A DNA stretch of 64,000 nt, taken from positions 2,852,001 through 2,916,000 of the forward strand of contig NC_092040.1 of NCBI RefSeq assembly GCF_003086295.3, in the 5' to 3' direction. The position numbers and the translations under genes were made by a program. Each line of letters starts with the position of its first letter. Within the stretch, counting starts at the first letter, position 1. Of the stretch, positions 20,819-31,933 are shown one piece after another. This DNA is from Arachis hypogaea. Lineage: Eukaryota > Streptophyta > Magnoliopsida > Fabales > Fabaceae. The notes under the pieces were generated by a model. The model did no database searches and was not told the DNA's origin. It saw only the letters and a list, made by a program, of their open reading frames with translations.

Positions 20819-22351
20819 CTAGGCATCAGAACCAGTTCCTTCCGAGGCAGCATCCTCTTCAACATCAGTGGCAATGTCTTCATCATTGTGAAGGTTATCA
20901 ATGAAGGTCATGAGCACAGCCACCCTATCCCTTGATTTCTTCAGAAAGTTCTCATGTTTGCTAGCTAACTTCCTTTGTTCCTTGCTCATGGCAATCATGT
21001 GATTTGATTGAGATACAAATTCTTGAGCAACATCCTTAACCACATTTAGCAGAGCCGATTTCTTTCCGGTGGAGATGGACGTTCCCTCCGTGGAAGGAGC
21101 AGGAGAATCCTCAGGAACAAAATCATCATCTTCATCATCTAAGACAACTCTTTCAGATCTAGTGGGTCCTTTGTTCTGTTTCACTGAACCACCTCCCTTT
21201 AGATATGAATGTCTATTTTCATATTTCTCATTTGTGAAGTCAACACCAAAATACTCAAAAATACAAGTTAGAAACATGCCATAAGGAAGAGCTTTGTCCT
21301 TTTCACTTCTAACAGAATCAAACATGTATCTAACCATAAAATATGCAAATGAAATTTCAGTTTTGGTGAGAATGGCATATAAGACAAGAGTGTCAGTGTA
21401 TGAAACCCTTTTATATGAACCACTTTGAGGAAGTATTATGTGGTTGGCCATACGGTGCAACTGCGCACGTTCATATCCTAGGGCTTTGTGTGTGGGTGTA
21501 ATGCCATCTATTAAGGAAACATGTTCACAAATACTAGCCAGGGCATCATTGTAAGAAATACCAACTCCTTCATCCCACTTAACTGACGTGTAAGCACAAG
21601 GCCCAACATCAGTATACTTCAAAGCTTCACTGATGGTCTCATTGTTTAAAAAGATATCTCGGCCCTTGACATACGAATGAGCGGTGCCTTCATGATATGT
21701 CATGTTTGCATAAAACTCTTTGACCAACAATGGATAAACAGGTTTTTTGATGTCAAAAAGGTGATTCCAGTCCAGAAAAATTAAGTTGTCAACAAAAGGG
21801 AAACCTTTTCTTTTCAAAGATGGCAGATCAGCGAGAAATGAAGAGCATAGGGTAAGATACTGGATGACTCCCTCATAAAAATCATTATTCATGGCAGATT
21901 TGAATCTATAGGGATTATAGTTTGAATGAGCAGTCATAAAATGGGCTTTGTGATCAAAAGGTCCAATTTCTGGTTCTTTAACATTTTTGAGAGGGACTCG
22001 AGTGTTACCTCTCTGTGAATGCACCGGAACTGACCTTGCCCTGGGTCTTTGTGGCTCAGGAACAGGTTCCTCCGTCGCCTGACGCTTCCCTTTGGATGAG
22101 GATGGCTTTGAAGAGCCGGGTTTTGAAGAAGTAGGTTTGGAAGGCGTCGCCTTTGGTGGTGGAGTTGGTTTGGCCGAGGCAGGGAACCTTAGAGTGTTCT
22201 TGGTTCGAGCCATGGGGTCATAGTGAGGAGGAGAGGTAGGAGGAGAAGGAGAAGGGGTAAAGGTCCGGTCTTGATAGCGAGTGGAAGGCTTTGTGGGTTG
22301 CTTGAAAATCTTCTCACGAGGAGCCCTTTTAGCAATGACTTTCTTCCTCAT
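20819..22351 (-). CDS. Envelope-like / putative plant transposon protein of the Sirevirus
   Basis: Intact 510-codon frame downstream of pol on the same strand, in the position where Sireviruses carry their extra, so-called envelope-like ORF. The N-terminal 120 residues are basic and rich in Pro, Ser and Lys (repeats like SKPGSSKPSSSK). A conserved globular region follows (about 130-380) with HFMTAHSNYNPYRFKSAMNN, FVDNLIFLDWNHLF, VKEFYANMTYHEGTAHSYVKG and AILTKTEISFAYFMVRYMF, typical of the 'putative plant transposon protein' family found in legume retroelements. Then comes an acidic stretch (DDEDDDFVPED) and a helical, charged C-terminus. No clear signal peptide is seen, and the hydrophobic parts are too short and polar for a confident membrane anchor, so a true envelope role is doubtful. 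An alternative start is Met47 (MARTKNTLRF). Function unknown. Confidence 0.75.
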   Translation of the reverse strand: MRKKVIAKRAPREKIFKQPTKPSTRYQDRTFTPSPSPPTSPPHYDPMARTKNTLRFPASAKPTPPPKATPSKPTSSKPGSSKPSSSKGKRQATEEPVPEPQRPRARSVPVHSQRGNTRVPLKNVKEPEIGPFDHKAHFMTAHSNYNPYRFKSAMNNDFYEGVIQYLTLCSSFLADLPSLKRKGFPFVDNLIFLDWNHLFDIKKPVYPLLVKEFYANMTYHEGTAHSYVKGRDIFLNNETISEALKYTDVGPCAYTSVKWDEGVGISYNDALASICEHVSLIDGITPTHKALGYERAQLHRMANHIILPQSGSYKRVSYTDTLVLYAILTKTEISFAYFMVRYMFDSVRSEKDKALPYGMFLTCIFEYFGVDFTNEKYENRHSYLKGGGSVKQNKGPTRSERVVLDDEDDDFVPEDSPAPSTEGTSISTGKKSALLNVVKDVAQEFVSQSNHMIAMSKEQRKLASKHENFLKKSRDRVAVLMTFIDNLHNDEDIATDVEEDAASEGTGSDA

Positions 22352-22848
22352 TTTGGTTAAATTGATGCTTTTGATGGCTGAGAGATAGTGGTGTGAGAGG
22401 GAAGAAACCGAAGGGTTGAGGAGAAGTTATAGAGGGAAGAGAGGGAGTGTTGGTAACCGAACCCAAAAGCAAGTTTCCAAAACCATGCAACTGCATCATC
22501 AATGGAAAAGATTTAAAAAGACATGACATCATAAGAGAAAGATTTGATTTGATTTAAAACATTAAAAAAAACTTTAAAGAGAAAAAAATCACACTGAAAA
22601 TCCCTTTTTTTTTGGACAAAAAATAAACACACAGGCCACACAAAAATTGTAACATTCATGTTTGGGCCTTGAAGTGATTTGGATTTAATGAAACACATTT
22701 GGACCACTCTTGATCTGAGTCTTGAGGATGGCCCAGATTGAGTCTCTCTTTGAGCACGTCCAGAACACGCTGTCTTGAAGAAAACATTCATCATCTGCCC
22801 AGAATTGTCTCATACCTGTTTATGAGACAAATAGCTCCAGCAAATATA
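22352..22848 (-). other. Spacer between Sirevirus pol and the envelope-like ORF
   Basis: About 500 bp with no domain. It contains poly(A/T) runs near 22560-22625 and would be the place for a splice acceptor or internal leader for the downstream ORF, but no such site is demonstrable. Confidence 0.6.
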
Positions 22849-25800
22849 TCAGCACTTTTCAAACAAGGAATCATAACTCAAAATTCCTAGACAAGTCCTA
22901 AGCATGCAGAATCTATCCTCAGCTAATGGTTTTGTAAAGATATCTGCTAATTGCTCCTCGAATTTAACAAATTGAATGCAAATATCCCCCTTTTGGACAT
23001 GTTCTCTTATTGAGTGAAATTTCACTTCAATGTGTTTAGTCCTAGAGTGTAAGACTGGATTTTTAGAAATATTAATGGCACTCATATTATCACACATCAA
23101 GGGAATATTTTCAGCATTTAATTTGTAATCAGCAAGCTGTGTTTTTAACCATAAAAGCTGAGAACAACAAGAAGAAGCAGCTATATACTCAGCCTCTGCA
23201 GTGGATAAGGCCACTATTGGTTGCTTCTTACTTGACCAAACATTTAAGGACTTTCCAAGGAAGCAGCATAAACCAGAAGTGCTCTTTCTATCAACTCTAT
23301 CACCAGCAAAATCTGCATCACAATAACCAACTGCAGAAAAATCATCAATCTTAGGATACCAAAGACCAAAATTGGATGTGCCATGAACATATCTAATGAT
23401 CCTCTTAACTGCCGAAAGATGTGACTCTTTTGGTTTGGATTGGAACCTAGAACACAATCCAACACTTTGCACAATATCGGGTCTAGAGGAAGTTAAGTAC
23501 ATAAGAGAGCCAATCATTCCTCTATACCTAGTCTCATCAACATCTTTATCAGTTTCTCCCTTATCTAATTTTGAATTAGGATGCATGGGAGTTCCCATGG
23601 GTTTGGCATTTTCCATACCAAATTTCTTAACTAATTCCTTGGCATACTTTTCTTGATGAATGAAAATACCGTTTTTAGTTTGTTTAATTTGCAGCCCAAG
23701 GAAAAAATTAAGTTCACCCATCATACTCATGTCAAATTCGCTTGTCATGAGCTTTCCAAATTCAGTACAAAGGGATTCATTTGCTGATCCAAAAATAATG
23801 TCATCAACATATATTTGGACTAAAATAAAAGAATCATTAGAGTTCTTGATAAATAGAGTTGTATCAGTGGTGCCTCTTTGAAAACCATTTTTCAAAAGAA
23901 AAGAGCTAAATCTCTCATACCAAGCTCTAGGAGCTTGTCTTAAACCATAGAGAGCTTTAGACAATTTAAAAACATGATTAGAATGCTCTTTATTTTCAAA
24001 ACCAGGGGGCTGCTCCACATATACCTCTCTATCTATCACACCATTCAAAAATGCACATTTCACATCCATTTGGTATAGTTTAAAACCACAAAATGCAGCA
24101 TAGGCTAAGAGAAGTCTTATGGCTTCCATTCGGGCAACAGGGGCAAAGGATTCATCAAAGTCTATTCCTTCTTCTTGGTCATATCCTTGTGCCACTAGTC
24201 TTGCCTTGTTTCTTGCAATGCTACCATCTTCTCCTAACTTGTTCCGAAATATCCACTTGGTGCCGGTCACTTTCTTTCCACTTGGCCTTGGAACCAAAGT
24301 CCATACTTGGTTCTTTTCAAACTCAAGAAGCTCATCCTCCATAGCTTTAACCCAAGAAGGGTCATTTAGTGCTTCCTTGACGTTTTGAGGCTCTATTTGC
24401 GAAAGAAGGACAACGTTTGAACTTTCATTTGCCTTTCTAGTGGTAGACCTAGTTTGCACTCCATGAGAGACGTCCCCAATGACAAATTCCTCAGGATAAT
24501 TTTTCAAGAATCTCCATTCACGAGGTTTGGTGGACTTGGATGTGGATTCAGTCACCAAGGGATTCTGTGAGCAGCTGTCTGCAGAGATTCCTTCAGATTC
24601 ATGAGACAAAATGGAATTGTCTCTTGATTTTTCAGCATTTGCAGTTTCTGGTTCAGCTTGTCCAGAATTTTCCTTTTCATGATTCTGAGCAGTTTCATCT
24701 TCCATTTGAGCCTGATTTCCTACATCACCATCTTCCAAAATACTTTGCACCAAGTTAGTATCACAGAATATAACATGTATGGACTCTTCAATAATTCTAG
24801 CATCTTGATGATAAATCCTGTATGCTTTACTAGTTGTGGAATATCCTACAAATAAGCACTCATAAGCCTTTGGATCAAATTTTCCCAAATTTTCTTTGTT
24901 ATTTAGAACAAAACATTTGCATCCAAAGATGTGCAAGTAATCTAAGTTTGGTGGGTAGCCTTTCCAAAGTTCATAAGGGGTTTTCTTTAAAAATTTCCTT
25001 ATGATTGTTCTATTTAAAATGTGGCAAGCTGTGTTAACCGCTTCAGCCCAAAGGAATTTTGGAACATTACTCTCACACAGCATGGCTCTTGTCATCTCTT
25101 GTATGCTTCTATTTCTTCTTTCCACAACACCATTTTGTTGTGGCGTTCTTGGACAAGAGAAGTTGTGAGATATTCCAAATTCCTCACAAAAGGATTCAAA
25201 CAAGTTATTTTCAAATTCAGTTCCATGATCGCTTCTTATAGAAGAGATTTTCAAATCCTTTTCATTTTGAATCTTCTTGCAAAAAGGTTCAAAGACCGAA
25301 AAGGCTTCATTTTTGTGTGCAAGAAATAAAACCCAGCCAAACCTAGTGTAGTCATCCACAATTACTAAACCATAATGTTTACCACCTAGGCTTTGAGTTC
25401 TTGTTGGACCAAATAAATCAATGTGTAGCAACTCAAGTGGTCTTTTAGTAGAGATGTCTTCCTTTGGTTTAAAAGAACTTTTTGTTTGTTTTCCCATTTG
25501 GCAAGCATCACAAGTGATGTCTTTGTCAAACTTAATCAAAGGAAGACCTCTTACTAACTCTTTCTTTACAAGTTTGTTTATTTGAAACATACTTGCATGG
25601 CCCAATCTCTTGTGCCACAACCACTTTTCAGATTCTTTAGAATGAAGACAAGCTACATTTTGATCCTTTAGTTCATCAAGAGTAAGTCCATACATATTAT
25701 TGAAACGCTTGGCAACAAACATCACTTCATTTGTTTTTTCATTAATAACACAGCATTCAAGTCTTTTGAAAACTACTAAATATCCTAAATCACACAGTTG

Positions 25801-26049
25801 GCTAATACTCAACAGATTGTGCTTTAAACCACAAACTAGAAGTACATCATCAATGAAAGTAGATTGCTCATTACCTACTTTTCCAACTGCAATGATTTTA
25901 CCTTTGCCATCATCTCCAAAGGTCACAAAACCTCCGTCATACTTATTTAGTTTGATGAAGTAGGTTGACCTTCCAGTCATGTGCCTTGAACATCCACTAT
26001 CAATGTACCACATGTCCTTTTTGTTTTTGGATGCTAGGCAAATCTGCAT
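22849..26049 (-). CDS. pol: Sirevirus Pol polyprotein (protease, integrase, RT, RNase H)
   Basis: Uninterrupted 1066-codon frame. In order: aspartic protease [13 protein letters not shown] (residues 14-26); GAG-pre-integrase [18 protein letters not shown]; integrase core with the D,D,E residues in [24 protein letters not shown] and [17 protein letters not shown] from about residue 560 with [42 protein letters not shown] and the catalytic YVDDIIFGS near residue 760; RNase H with [30 protein letters not shown] and [18 protein letters not shown]; ending in [15 protein letters not shown]. The order protease-integrase-RT is diagnostic of Ty1/copia. No stop or frameshift is seen. The frame opens only just before MQICLASKN, so Pol is in a different frame from Gag. 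Confidence 0.93.
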   Translation of the reverse strand: MQICLASKNKKDMWYIDSGCSRHMTGRSTYFIKLNKYDGGFVTFGDDGKGKIIAVGKVGNEQSTFIDDVLLVCGLKHNLLSISQLCDLGYLVVFKRLECCVINEKTNEVMFVAKRFNNMYGLTLDELKDQNVACLHSKESEKWLWHKRLGHASMFQINKLVKKELVRGLPLIKFDKDITCDACQMGKQTKSSFKPKEDISTKRPLELLHIDLFGPTRTQSLGGKHYGLVIVDDYTRFGWVLFLAHKNEAFSVFEPFCKKIQNEKDLKISSIRSDHGTEFENNLFESFCEEFGISHNFSCPRTPQQNGVVERRNRSIQEMTRAMLCESNVPKFLWAEAVNTACHILNRTIIRKFLKKTPYELWKGYPPNLDYLHIFGCKCFVLNNKENLGKFDPKAYECLFVGYSTTSKAYRIYHQDARIIEESIHVIFCDTNLVQSILEDGDVGNQAQMEDETAQNHEKENSGQAEPETANAEKSRDNSILSHESEGISADSCSQNPLVTESTSKSTKPREWRFLKNYPEEFVIGDVSHGVQTRSTTRKANESSNVVLLSQIEPQNVKEALNDPSWVKAMEDELLEFEKNQVWTLVPRPSGKKVTGTKWIFRNKLGEDGSIARNKARLVAQGYDQEEGIDFDESFAPVARMEAIRLLLAYAAFCGFKLYQMDVKCAFLNGVIDREVYVEQPPGFENKEHSNHVFKLSKALYGLRQAPRAWYERFSSFLLKNGFQRGTTDTTLFIKNSNDSFILVQIYVDDIIFGSANESLCTEFGKLMTSEFDMSMMGELNFFLGLQIKQTKNGIFIHQEKYAKELVKKFGMENAKPMGTPMHPNSKLDKGETDKDVDETRYRGMIGSLMYLTSSRPDIVQSVGLCSRFQSKPKESHLSAVKRIIRYVHGTSNFGLWYPKIDDFSAVGYCDADFAGDRVDRKSTSGLCCFLGKSLNVWSSKKQPIVALSTAEAEYIAASSCCSQLLWLKTQLADYKLNAENIPLMCDNMSAINISKNPVLHSRTKHIEVKFHSIREHVQKGDICIQFVKFEEQLADIFTKPLAEDRFCMLRTCLGILSYDSLFEKC

Positions 26050-26057
26050 GATGAGTT

Positions 26058-27350
26058 TCAGGTAGCCTTAGGTATCCAAATTAATTTGGATCCTTTGAAG
26101 TTAATCCATCTTGGTTGCCCAAGTGCATTGAAATCACAAACAACATTGTAGACCTTGTTTCCTACAACTCTCTTTTCAATGAAGCATTGTGCATATGAGT
26201 GACCAAATTTTTTGCAATTAACACAATGATTTTCTGGTGTGTGTCGCTGAAACTTAGGTGAGTTAAATTGCTTGGAGTGATTAAATGGTTGAAATTTTCT
26301 GGTTTTTTGGGGAGACACATTTCCTTTAACAAATCGATTTTTGTTATAATTGTTCCTCTTTACAAAACTGTTTTCACCAGAATTTTTAGAACTCTTTTGA
26401 ATTTTCGAAAATGAGGTTTTGTTATAGAAAAATTGGTTTCTTAAAGCAGCCTCATTTTTCGAAATATAACCCAAACCTGGCCGGTTTGAACTCGGACCAG
26501 TTTTTGGTGAAATTTCAGCTTCATTTGTGTATTCTTCATCAGAATTTTCTTCACAAGTTGAAACATATCCGATACCTGATTTGTTTGGTATAGATTCAGT
26601 ATTTGATGAAGAGGCCACAAATTTCATAGAGGAAGTGTTGGAAACAGCATCTTCCTTGGCTATGTAGCCTAAACCAGATCTTTCAAACAATGGTCTTTGA
26701 CTTGCAAGAAGTTTGTCCAAGTTACTAGAACCTTGAGCAAATTTTGCTAAGTCACCATTCAGCCTTTTAATTTTGTCATTTAATCTTTCATTTTCAGCAA
26801 TTAACTCATGTGAGGGATCCACAATGTGCTTTCCTTTTAATTTTTCAAGTTCAGATTTTAGAAATCTGTTTTCTTCAATGATGTCTAAAGCACATTCAGT
26901 TTTCTTCACTTTTTCTTTTAAAAACTCATTTTCAGCTCTTAACACATCTCTTTCAGATCTGCATTCATTGTATTTGTCAAGCAGTTTTGAGGTGTTTGAG
27001 GTAAGATCATCAATAATAGCATCCAAGTCCTCAATGGTCAAATCATAATAGTTTACCTCATCGAGATTGTTGTTTCCAACCATGAAACAGTCATTGTCAT
27101 CTCCTTCAGATTCTTCTTCTTCATTTGAGTCATTCTCAAGATCCTCCCAAGCTGCCATGAGTACTCTCTTCCTTTCCTTCTTTCCTTTGTCCTCCTTTTT
27201 GAGCTTTGGACAGTTTGACTTGAAGTGTCCAGCCTCCTTGCAGTGATGACATGTCACCTTGCTCAAGTCTATCTTGTGCTCCTTTGAACTTGAGCCCTTG
27301 TATTTTCCTTTGTTCTTCAACATCCTTCTAAATCTCCTAGCAAAAAACAA
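26058..27350 (-). CDS. gag: Sirevirus Gag, C-terminal part with zinc knuckles
   Basis: A 430-codon frame, open from about 27510 if non-ATG sequence is counted. It carries a CCHC zinc knuckle [19 protein letters not shown] (near 27260-27205), an acidic region, a long charged coiled-coil-like segment ([19 protein letters not shown] ... [15 protein letters not shown]), basic Asn/Lys-rich repeats and a second knuckle [14 protein letters not shown] (near 26230). The large Gag with central coiled coil is typical of Sireviruses. It is separated from the upstream Gag frame at about 27515 by a one-base frame change and from pol by a stop (TGA at 26058-26060) with pol in another frame. Either may be a mutation, or the latter a programmed frameshift. 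Confidence 0.8.
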   Translation of the reverse strand: MFFARRFRRMLKNKGKYKGSSSKEHKIDLSKVTCHHCKEAGHFKSNCPKLKKEDKGKKERKRVLMAAWEDLENDSNEEEESEGDDNDCFMVGNNNLDEVNYYDLTIEDLDAIIDDLTSNTSKLLDKYNECRSERDVLRAENEFLKEKVKKTECALDIIEENRFLKSELEKLKGKHIVDPSHELIAENERLNDKIKRLNGDLAKFAQGSSNLDKLLASQRPLFERSGLGYIAKEDAVSNTSSMKFVASSSNTESIPNKSGIGYVSTCEENSDEEYTNEAEISPKTGPSSNRPGLGYISKNEAALRNQFFYNKTSFSKIQKSSKNSGENSFVKRNNYNKNRFVKGNVSPQKTRKFQPFNHSKQFNSPKFQRHTPENHCVNCKKFGHSYAQCFIEKRVVGNKVYNVVCDFNALGQPRWINFKGSKLIWIPKAT

Positions 27351-27507
27351 AAGCTCGTCATCTGAAATACCATCACTTGACTCACTCTCTTTCGATTCTA
27401 TTTGTGACTTAAGGGCTATTCCCTTTTTCTTTGAGTCTGTGTTTGTGTCTGTGGCTTCATAGGCAAGGAGTTTTCCTCTCAGCTCATCATAGGTTATTGG
27501 ACTTATG

Positions 27508-28173
27508 TTAGTTACTCTCGGTTAGGACAGTGGCAGTGTTTTCCCACTCTTTTGTGAGGCTTCTAAGGAGTTTTCTCACCAAGGTTTGTTCTGCATAGTT
27601 TGTACCCATAGCATCAAGGTTGTTGATTATGATTGAGAATCTCTCAAATGCTTCATCAATGCTTTCTCCATCCTTCATGCTAAACATCTCATACTCTTTT
27701 CGCAGCATATCAATCCTCGTTTCTTTGACTTGTTTGGTGCCTTCATGTGTAACCTGGAGTTTTTCCCAGATTTCTTTGGCTGTCTTGCATCTAGACACCT
27801 TCCGGTACTCTTCAAAGCTGATAGCACAGTGAAGAAGGTTGATTGCTTTAGCGTTCAGCTCTATCTTCTTCTTATCATCTTCATTCCATTCAGCTTCTTC
27901 TTTTGGAGTCACCACTCCATCAGCACTTGTTTTTGTTGGGATCTTTGGACCGCTCACAACGATCTTCCATAGGTTGTAGTCAATGGATTGGATGAAGATC
28001 CTTATCCTTTCTTTCCAGTAGGAATAGTTCTTCCCGTTGAAGAAAGGTGGTCGATTGTTTGACTGACCTTCAGTGAGGGTGTAGGCAACTGTGGTTGTGT
28101 CCAAGTTGTTCGCCATTGGATCTTTGCTCCAAGCGGTTAAGCTCGATTCTTGAGACCTTAGCTCTGATACCAA
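27508..28173 (-). CDS. gag: Sirevirus Gag, N-terminal part
   Basis: A 221-codon frame beginning just inside the primer site. It has the DUF4219/UBN2-type Gag pattern: PPFFNGKNYSYWKERIRIFI, LHCAISFEEYRKVSRCKTAKEIW, and MKDGESIDEAFERFSIIINNL followed by VRKLLRSLTKEWENTATVL. The frame ends in a TAA at about 27508-27510; one extra T relative to the continuing frame (which reads on as SPITYDELRGKLLAYEA) explains the break. MANNLDTTTVAY (Met20) is an equally likely start. Confidence 0.8.
   Translation of the reverse strand: MVSELRSQESSLTAWSKDPMANNLDTTTVAYTLTEGQSNNRPPFFNGKNYSYWKERIRIFIQSIDYNLWKIVVSGPKIPTKTSADGVVTPKEEAEWNEDDKKKIELNAKAINLLHCAISFEEYRKVSRCKTAKEIWEKLQVTHEGTKQVKETRIDMLRKEYEMFSMKDGESIDEAFERFSIIINNLDAMGTNYAEQTLVRKLLRSLTKEWENTATVLTESN
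28160..28173 (-). promoter_or_regulatory. Primer binding site (initiator tRNA-Met)
   Basis: On the minus strand, just inside the 5' LTR, the sequence reads TTGGTATCAGAGCT. TGGTATCAGAGC is the standard plant copia site complementary to the 3' end of initiator tRNA-Met. Confidence 0.9.
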
Positions 28174-28174
28174 T

Positions 28175-29820
28175 TGAAGGTTGTGGTAGGCTTAGAGAAG
28201 GGGGGGTTGAATCTATGCCTTCCTTTGATTTGCTATTTTCACCCTTTTTTAAGCAAGGTTACAAATCTGATTCTGTTTGAACTCAGCAGCGGAAATTTAT
28301 GAGACAAGTTATTTTTGTCTCATGAATATCATAAAACAGAACATGACAGAGAAGAAAAGCTAACACCAGCATATATCCTGGTTCGGTTGCTTTGTGCTAT
28401 GCAACCTACATCCAGTCTCCTCCACAACTATGGAAGAATTTCACTATAGTTAACAGTATTACATACACCAATTTCACACTCAAGTTCTAACCTAACTTGA
28501 CATTGGCTATGCTAACACTCAACTATTCACTCTTAGTACTAACCCAACTAAGAAAGGGATACCAGACAGGTACAAGATACAAGACACTTAGCTAACCTAA
28601 AGAAATCTGAAAATAACTCTAGGCTTTTCTCTAAAGTGTATCTCTCAGCCTTTTTCAATTCTTGGCTTTTTCTCAAGCTTTCTCACAATGCCTTTTCTCT
28701 CAAGAAATTACAGAAAGATAAGCTTAGAAAAATACATTACAAGCAGTAAAACATGAAGGAGATTGACTTTATCAACAGCCTCTGTGCTATGCGAAAAACC
28801 AGATTAGCAAGCCTCTGATTCAGTTCTTCATACTGGCGGAATGCACCTTTGATTAGGTTACACTGTCCAGTTAGTTGAACTTCTTCAAAGAGCTCTCTCA
28901 GAACAAACACCTCAAGTTCACTGGTTATCTCTCCTTAGTCTGAATGAACAGAAAAACTTCTTTTTTAACTCCTTTCATGTTGCTGGGTCCTTCTTCCAAG
29001 GTCAACATCTTGAGCCTTGAGCTTCACCAACCACAGATTCACTTTTTCTCCTTAATCCTCAAAGTAGAAACTTTCCCTCTGACTTCCTCATCTTGACCGA
29101 AAGCCACAAAGCAGTAACCGTAGAAATCTTCTCATGGTCAACTTGATCTTAGCCATAGAATAGCTACTTGGTCCCCAAGTATCACTTGTGACCGTAGATG
29201 TGAAACAGAATAGGGCAGAGAACCACTTTCCCTTGAATGCCATTTTCGGATATAGCAGAGAGTGGGAAGAAGAGAAGAAGATTTGATGCAAGCAAAATGA
29301 GATGGATTACCTTTAACCTAAGCTTGATTTGGCTTGGAGTTACTGTTTTAGCTTCTGTGCTTCAAGCTTCACTCTCTCTCTCTCTTGCTTCTTTGGTCAC
29401 TAGCTTATGGATGAAGCTTTTTCTCTCTTTCTCTTTCTTACTTTTCTGATGCTATGATTTGACTTGATTAGAGAAGTGTACGTTGCTGTGGTGAGAGCAA
29501 GTGAGAGGGAATGAAAGCTTCAATCTTGTATGAGAAGCTTTGTGGGATGGATACGGGCTTGGATCCGGTTTTCATTAAGCCACCCGTTTGGCCCATTGGA
29601 TCCTTTGGCTTTGATTCTCTTGGGCTGTGCTTGATTACTTATCCATCAGCCTTGCTATATCATTTTCATACCATTTGGGCTGCTTGAGATTTTGTTGGCC
29701 TGCAATATGAAATAAATAATTAGCAACATATACTTATTAACACTTAACACTAATTATTTATTTTGCCCAAAAATAATGTTTGTCATCACTAATTAATTTA
29801 GTTAATTTCTTAACTCAACA
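28175..29820 (-). repeat. 5' LTR of the Sirevirus (1,646 bp)
   Basis: Nearly identical to 18543-20192. Differences seen include G/A at the 'ttagtgctaa' site, A/C in 'ataactatag', T/C in 'gtgactgtag', A/G in 'aataggacag' and A/G in 'gatacaggct' (left copy quoted). Confidence 0.93.
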
Positions 29821-29825
29821 GAATA
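29821..29825 (+). repeat. Right target-site duplication of the Sirevirus
   Basis: GAATA, identical to 18538-18542. Confidence 0.95.
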
Positions 29826-31659
29826 CGTGGACAAGAAAAACGATGCAAGATACCTTCTTGTTTGAGGTAATTAGACAAAGCAATATACTCCTTTACATTA
29901 TTCGATTGTATACATTTAATTTTTGCATTAAGTTGGAGCTCAACCATTTTTTTAAATTCAACAAAAACTGACTGCAATTGTGACCTATTGTGCAACAAAT
30001 AAATCCATGTAAATTTAGAATAGGCATCTATAAAATGAACATAATATCGGGCTCCTTTTATTTCAGAAATGGGTGCTAGACCCCAAATGTCTGTATACAA
30101 AAGTTCTTAAGGGGAATGGATTATTGTTTCTGACTTAGGAAAGGGAAGCTGTTGTGCTTTTCCCATACAACAAGCATTACACAATGAGTTTGAAGCTGTG
30201 AAAAGGAATTTGGTAACTTCTAAGAATTCGAGTAAGAACATCAGAAGAGGGGTGTCTTAGTCTAAGGTGCCAAAGCTTGAAATTTGACAATCCAGCCACT
30301 GTTGCAGCATAAGCAGCTGGTAAGTGTACTTTATTTGTGACGGCAGGTCCAAATGAGTACATTCCAGCTTTAACTGTTCCTTGGAGAAGTGTCTCCTTGG
30401 AATCCTGAGATTTCACTAGACACGTGTGAGGGTGAAACTCAAACCAGACATTATTATCACATATAAATTTATGTACACTCAACGAATTCTTTTTGATATC
30501 TGGTACATGCAGTATTTTTTGCAATTTAAAGGTGTAATTAGAAGAAAATGGTTTGATTAATGAGCTTCCAACTTTAGTAATTGGCAAAAAATTTCCATTA
30601 CCTACAATAACCTGTTCACTTCCATTGTAGTTGCTGTATTCAGACACATTTGATGGATCTGAAGTCATGTGGTGTGTTGCTCCTGAGTCCGGGTACCAAT
30701 TTGGATCATAAAACTGTTGATGGAGCAGCTGCCATTGCAACATTTGCTTGAGCATTGTGTCCACTGTTCTGGCTTACATACTCTTTATTGAATCTGTGCC
30801 AACATTCTCGTGCTGAATGCCCTGGTCTTTCACACACTTGACATACTAATCTGAAGAATTGGCATCTTCCTCTTCTAGAGTTTTGGTTGAATCCACTTGT
30901 TCTACCTCTGCCTCGTAGAGCATAGCTACCTCTTGACTGGAAACCTCTTCCATTTTCTCTTCCATATCCTCTTCCATTATAGTTGTCAGGTCTTGTGTAA
31001 TTGTCAGCTCTTCTTTGAGTTGTTGTATGAGTCAGATTTGCTTGAATTGAGCCTTTTCTTGAATTTCTCAAACCATTCCTCTTGTGTGGGTAACAATGCT
31101 TTTAGCGTTTCTACTGAAATTGGATTGTCTCTAGCATTTATCGAGGTGATAAACGAACAGTACTCTCTATTAATCCAGCCAGAATAGCTTCAACATGAGC
31201 AGCTTCATCTACAGGATCTCCAACAGAGATCAATGAATCAACAGTTTTCTTGATTTCAAGAAGATAATCATTCATGGAACCTTCCTTCTTTGTATCACTC
31301 ATCTTGCTTCTGAGTTGTCTAATCTTGGCTTTAGTTTGCGAAGCAAAGAACATCTTCAATCTCTTCCAAATCTGATGTGAATATGTGCAACCTACCATTC
31401 GTGCAGTGAATGATGAATTCATTGAAGCTAAAAGCCAAGATTTCAATAAAGCATCTTGCCTTTTCCAAGCCCTAAATTCTACTGTGCTCTTTCCTCTTTT
31501 TTCATCTTCAATCGAGTCGAATTGTTTTGATATGTTGTCTCCTTTGATGTGATTGATGAGATCATGACCTTCAATCGTTGCTTCAGCTTGCTCCCTCCAT
31601 GGCAAGAAGTTTTCTTCATCTAACTTGATTGCAATCGAATTTGAAAAACTGTGTATCAC
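29826..31659 (-). pseudogene. Outer copia gag-protease-integrase (upstream half)
   Basis: Gag (31659 to 31138) has the copia UBN2-type pattern (LDEENFLPWREQAEATIEG; AWKRQDALLKSWLLASM). A zinc knuckle CQVCERPGHSARECWHRF follows near 30840-30790, then the protease motif YPDSGATHHMTSD near 30690, the GAG-pre-integrase block KLWHLRLRHPS near 30260, and the start of the integrase core (DIWGLAPISEIKGARYYVHF, first catalytic Asp) at 30100-29826. Frames change at about 31138, 30760 and 30177, so it cannot yield one polyprotein. It stops in the integrase core motif CPRI, where the Sirevirus inserted. Confidence 0.85.
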
Positions 31660-31721
31660 TTCTGTGCTGTTTCTATTTGTTTCTGGTTCCGCTATTTCTG
31701 CACCCTAGGCTCTGGATACAA

Positions 31722-31928
31722 TGTAAAAGGATCTGGTAGGTTCTTGTGAGAGAGAAGAGAGAGAGAGAGTATTGAGAAGAGAAGATATTTGTGATTAAAT
31801 GCGCAGTGAATTTTACACCAAAATTTAGTTTATATACAACAGACTTAAACTTCACTAACAGACTTTTAATTTATCTAACTAACTCGAACTTAACGCTTTT
31901 AACTACTACTTACTCTTTTATACTTTCA
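31722..31928 (-). repeat. 5' LTR of the outer copia element
   Basis: Begins tgtaaaaggatctggtaggt and ends tatactttca. On the minus strand it is followed by a primer-binding-like stretch (attgtatccagagcc, 31708-31721), a diverged form of the usual tRNA-Met site. Confidence 0.85.
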
Positions 31929-31933
31929 ATCTG

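Larger units (their letters stand above)
18543..29820 (-). mobile_element. Young Sirevirus-type (SIRE/Maximus-like) copia retrotransposon
   Basis: A complete 11,278-bp element on the minus strand with two LTRs of about 1.65 kb, an exact 5-bp duplication GAATA, a tRNA-Met primer site, gag, a 1066-codon pol, an envelope-like ORF downstream of pol, and polypurine tracts. Long LTRs, large gag with coiled coil, an extra ORF after pol and multiplied polypurine tracts together fit the Sirevirus genus. By eye the LTRs differ at about five single bases plus a 4-bp microsatellite change in about 1,646 bp, so the insertion is recent. It inserted into the integrase region of the older copia element. Confidence 0.93.
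16053..31928 (-). mobile_element. Old Ty1/copia LTR retrotransposon (RE1-like), split by a Sirevirus
   Basis: Related LTRs lie at 16053-16296 and 31722-31928, both running TG...CA, with flanking 5-mers ATTTG (16048-16052) and ATCTG (31929-31933) that differ at one base. Between them, on the minus strand, are gag, zinc knuckle, protease, integrase, reverse transcriptase and RNase H remnants in copia order. Next to the 3' LTR is a purine tract (minus-strand ttgagggagga at 16297-16307). Removing the 11.28-kb insertion leaves an element of about 4.6 kb. Several stops and frameshifts make it dead. It landed downstream of the second mobile-domain pseudogene. Confidence 0.9.

Noticed and set aside
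23139..25963. Plus-strand frames antisense to Sirevirus pol
   Set aside because: Shadows of the real minus-strand frame.
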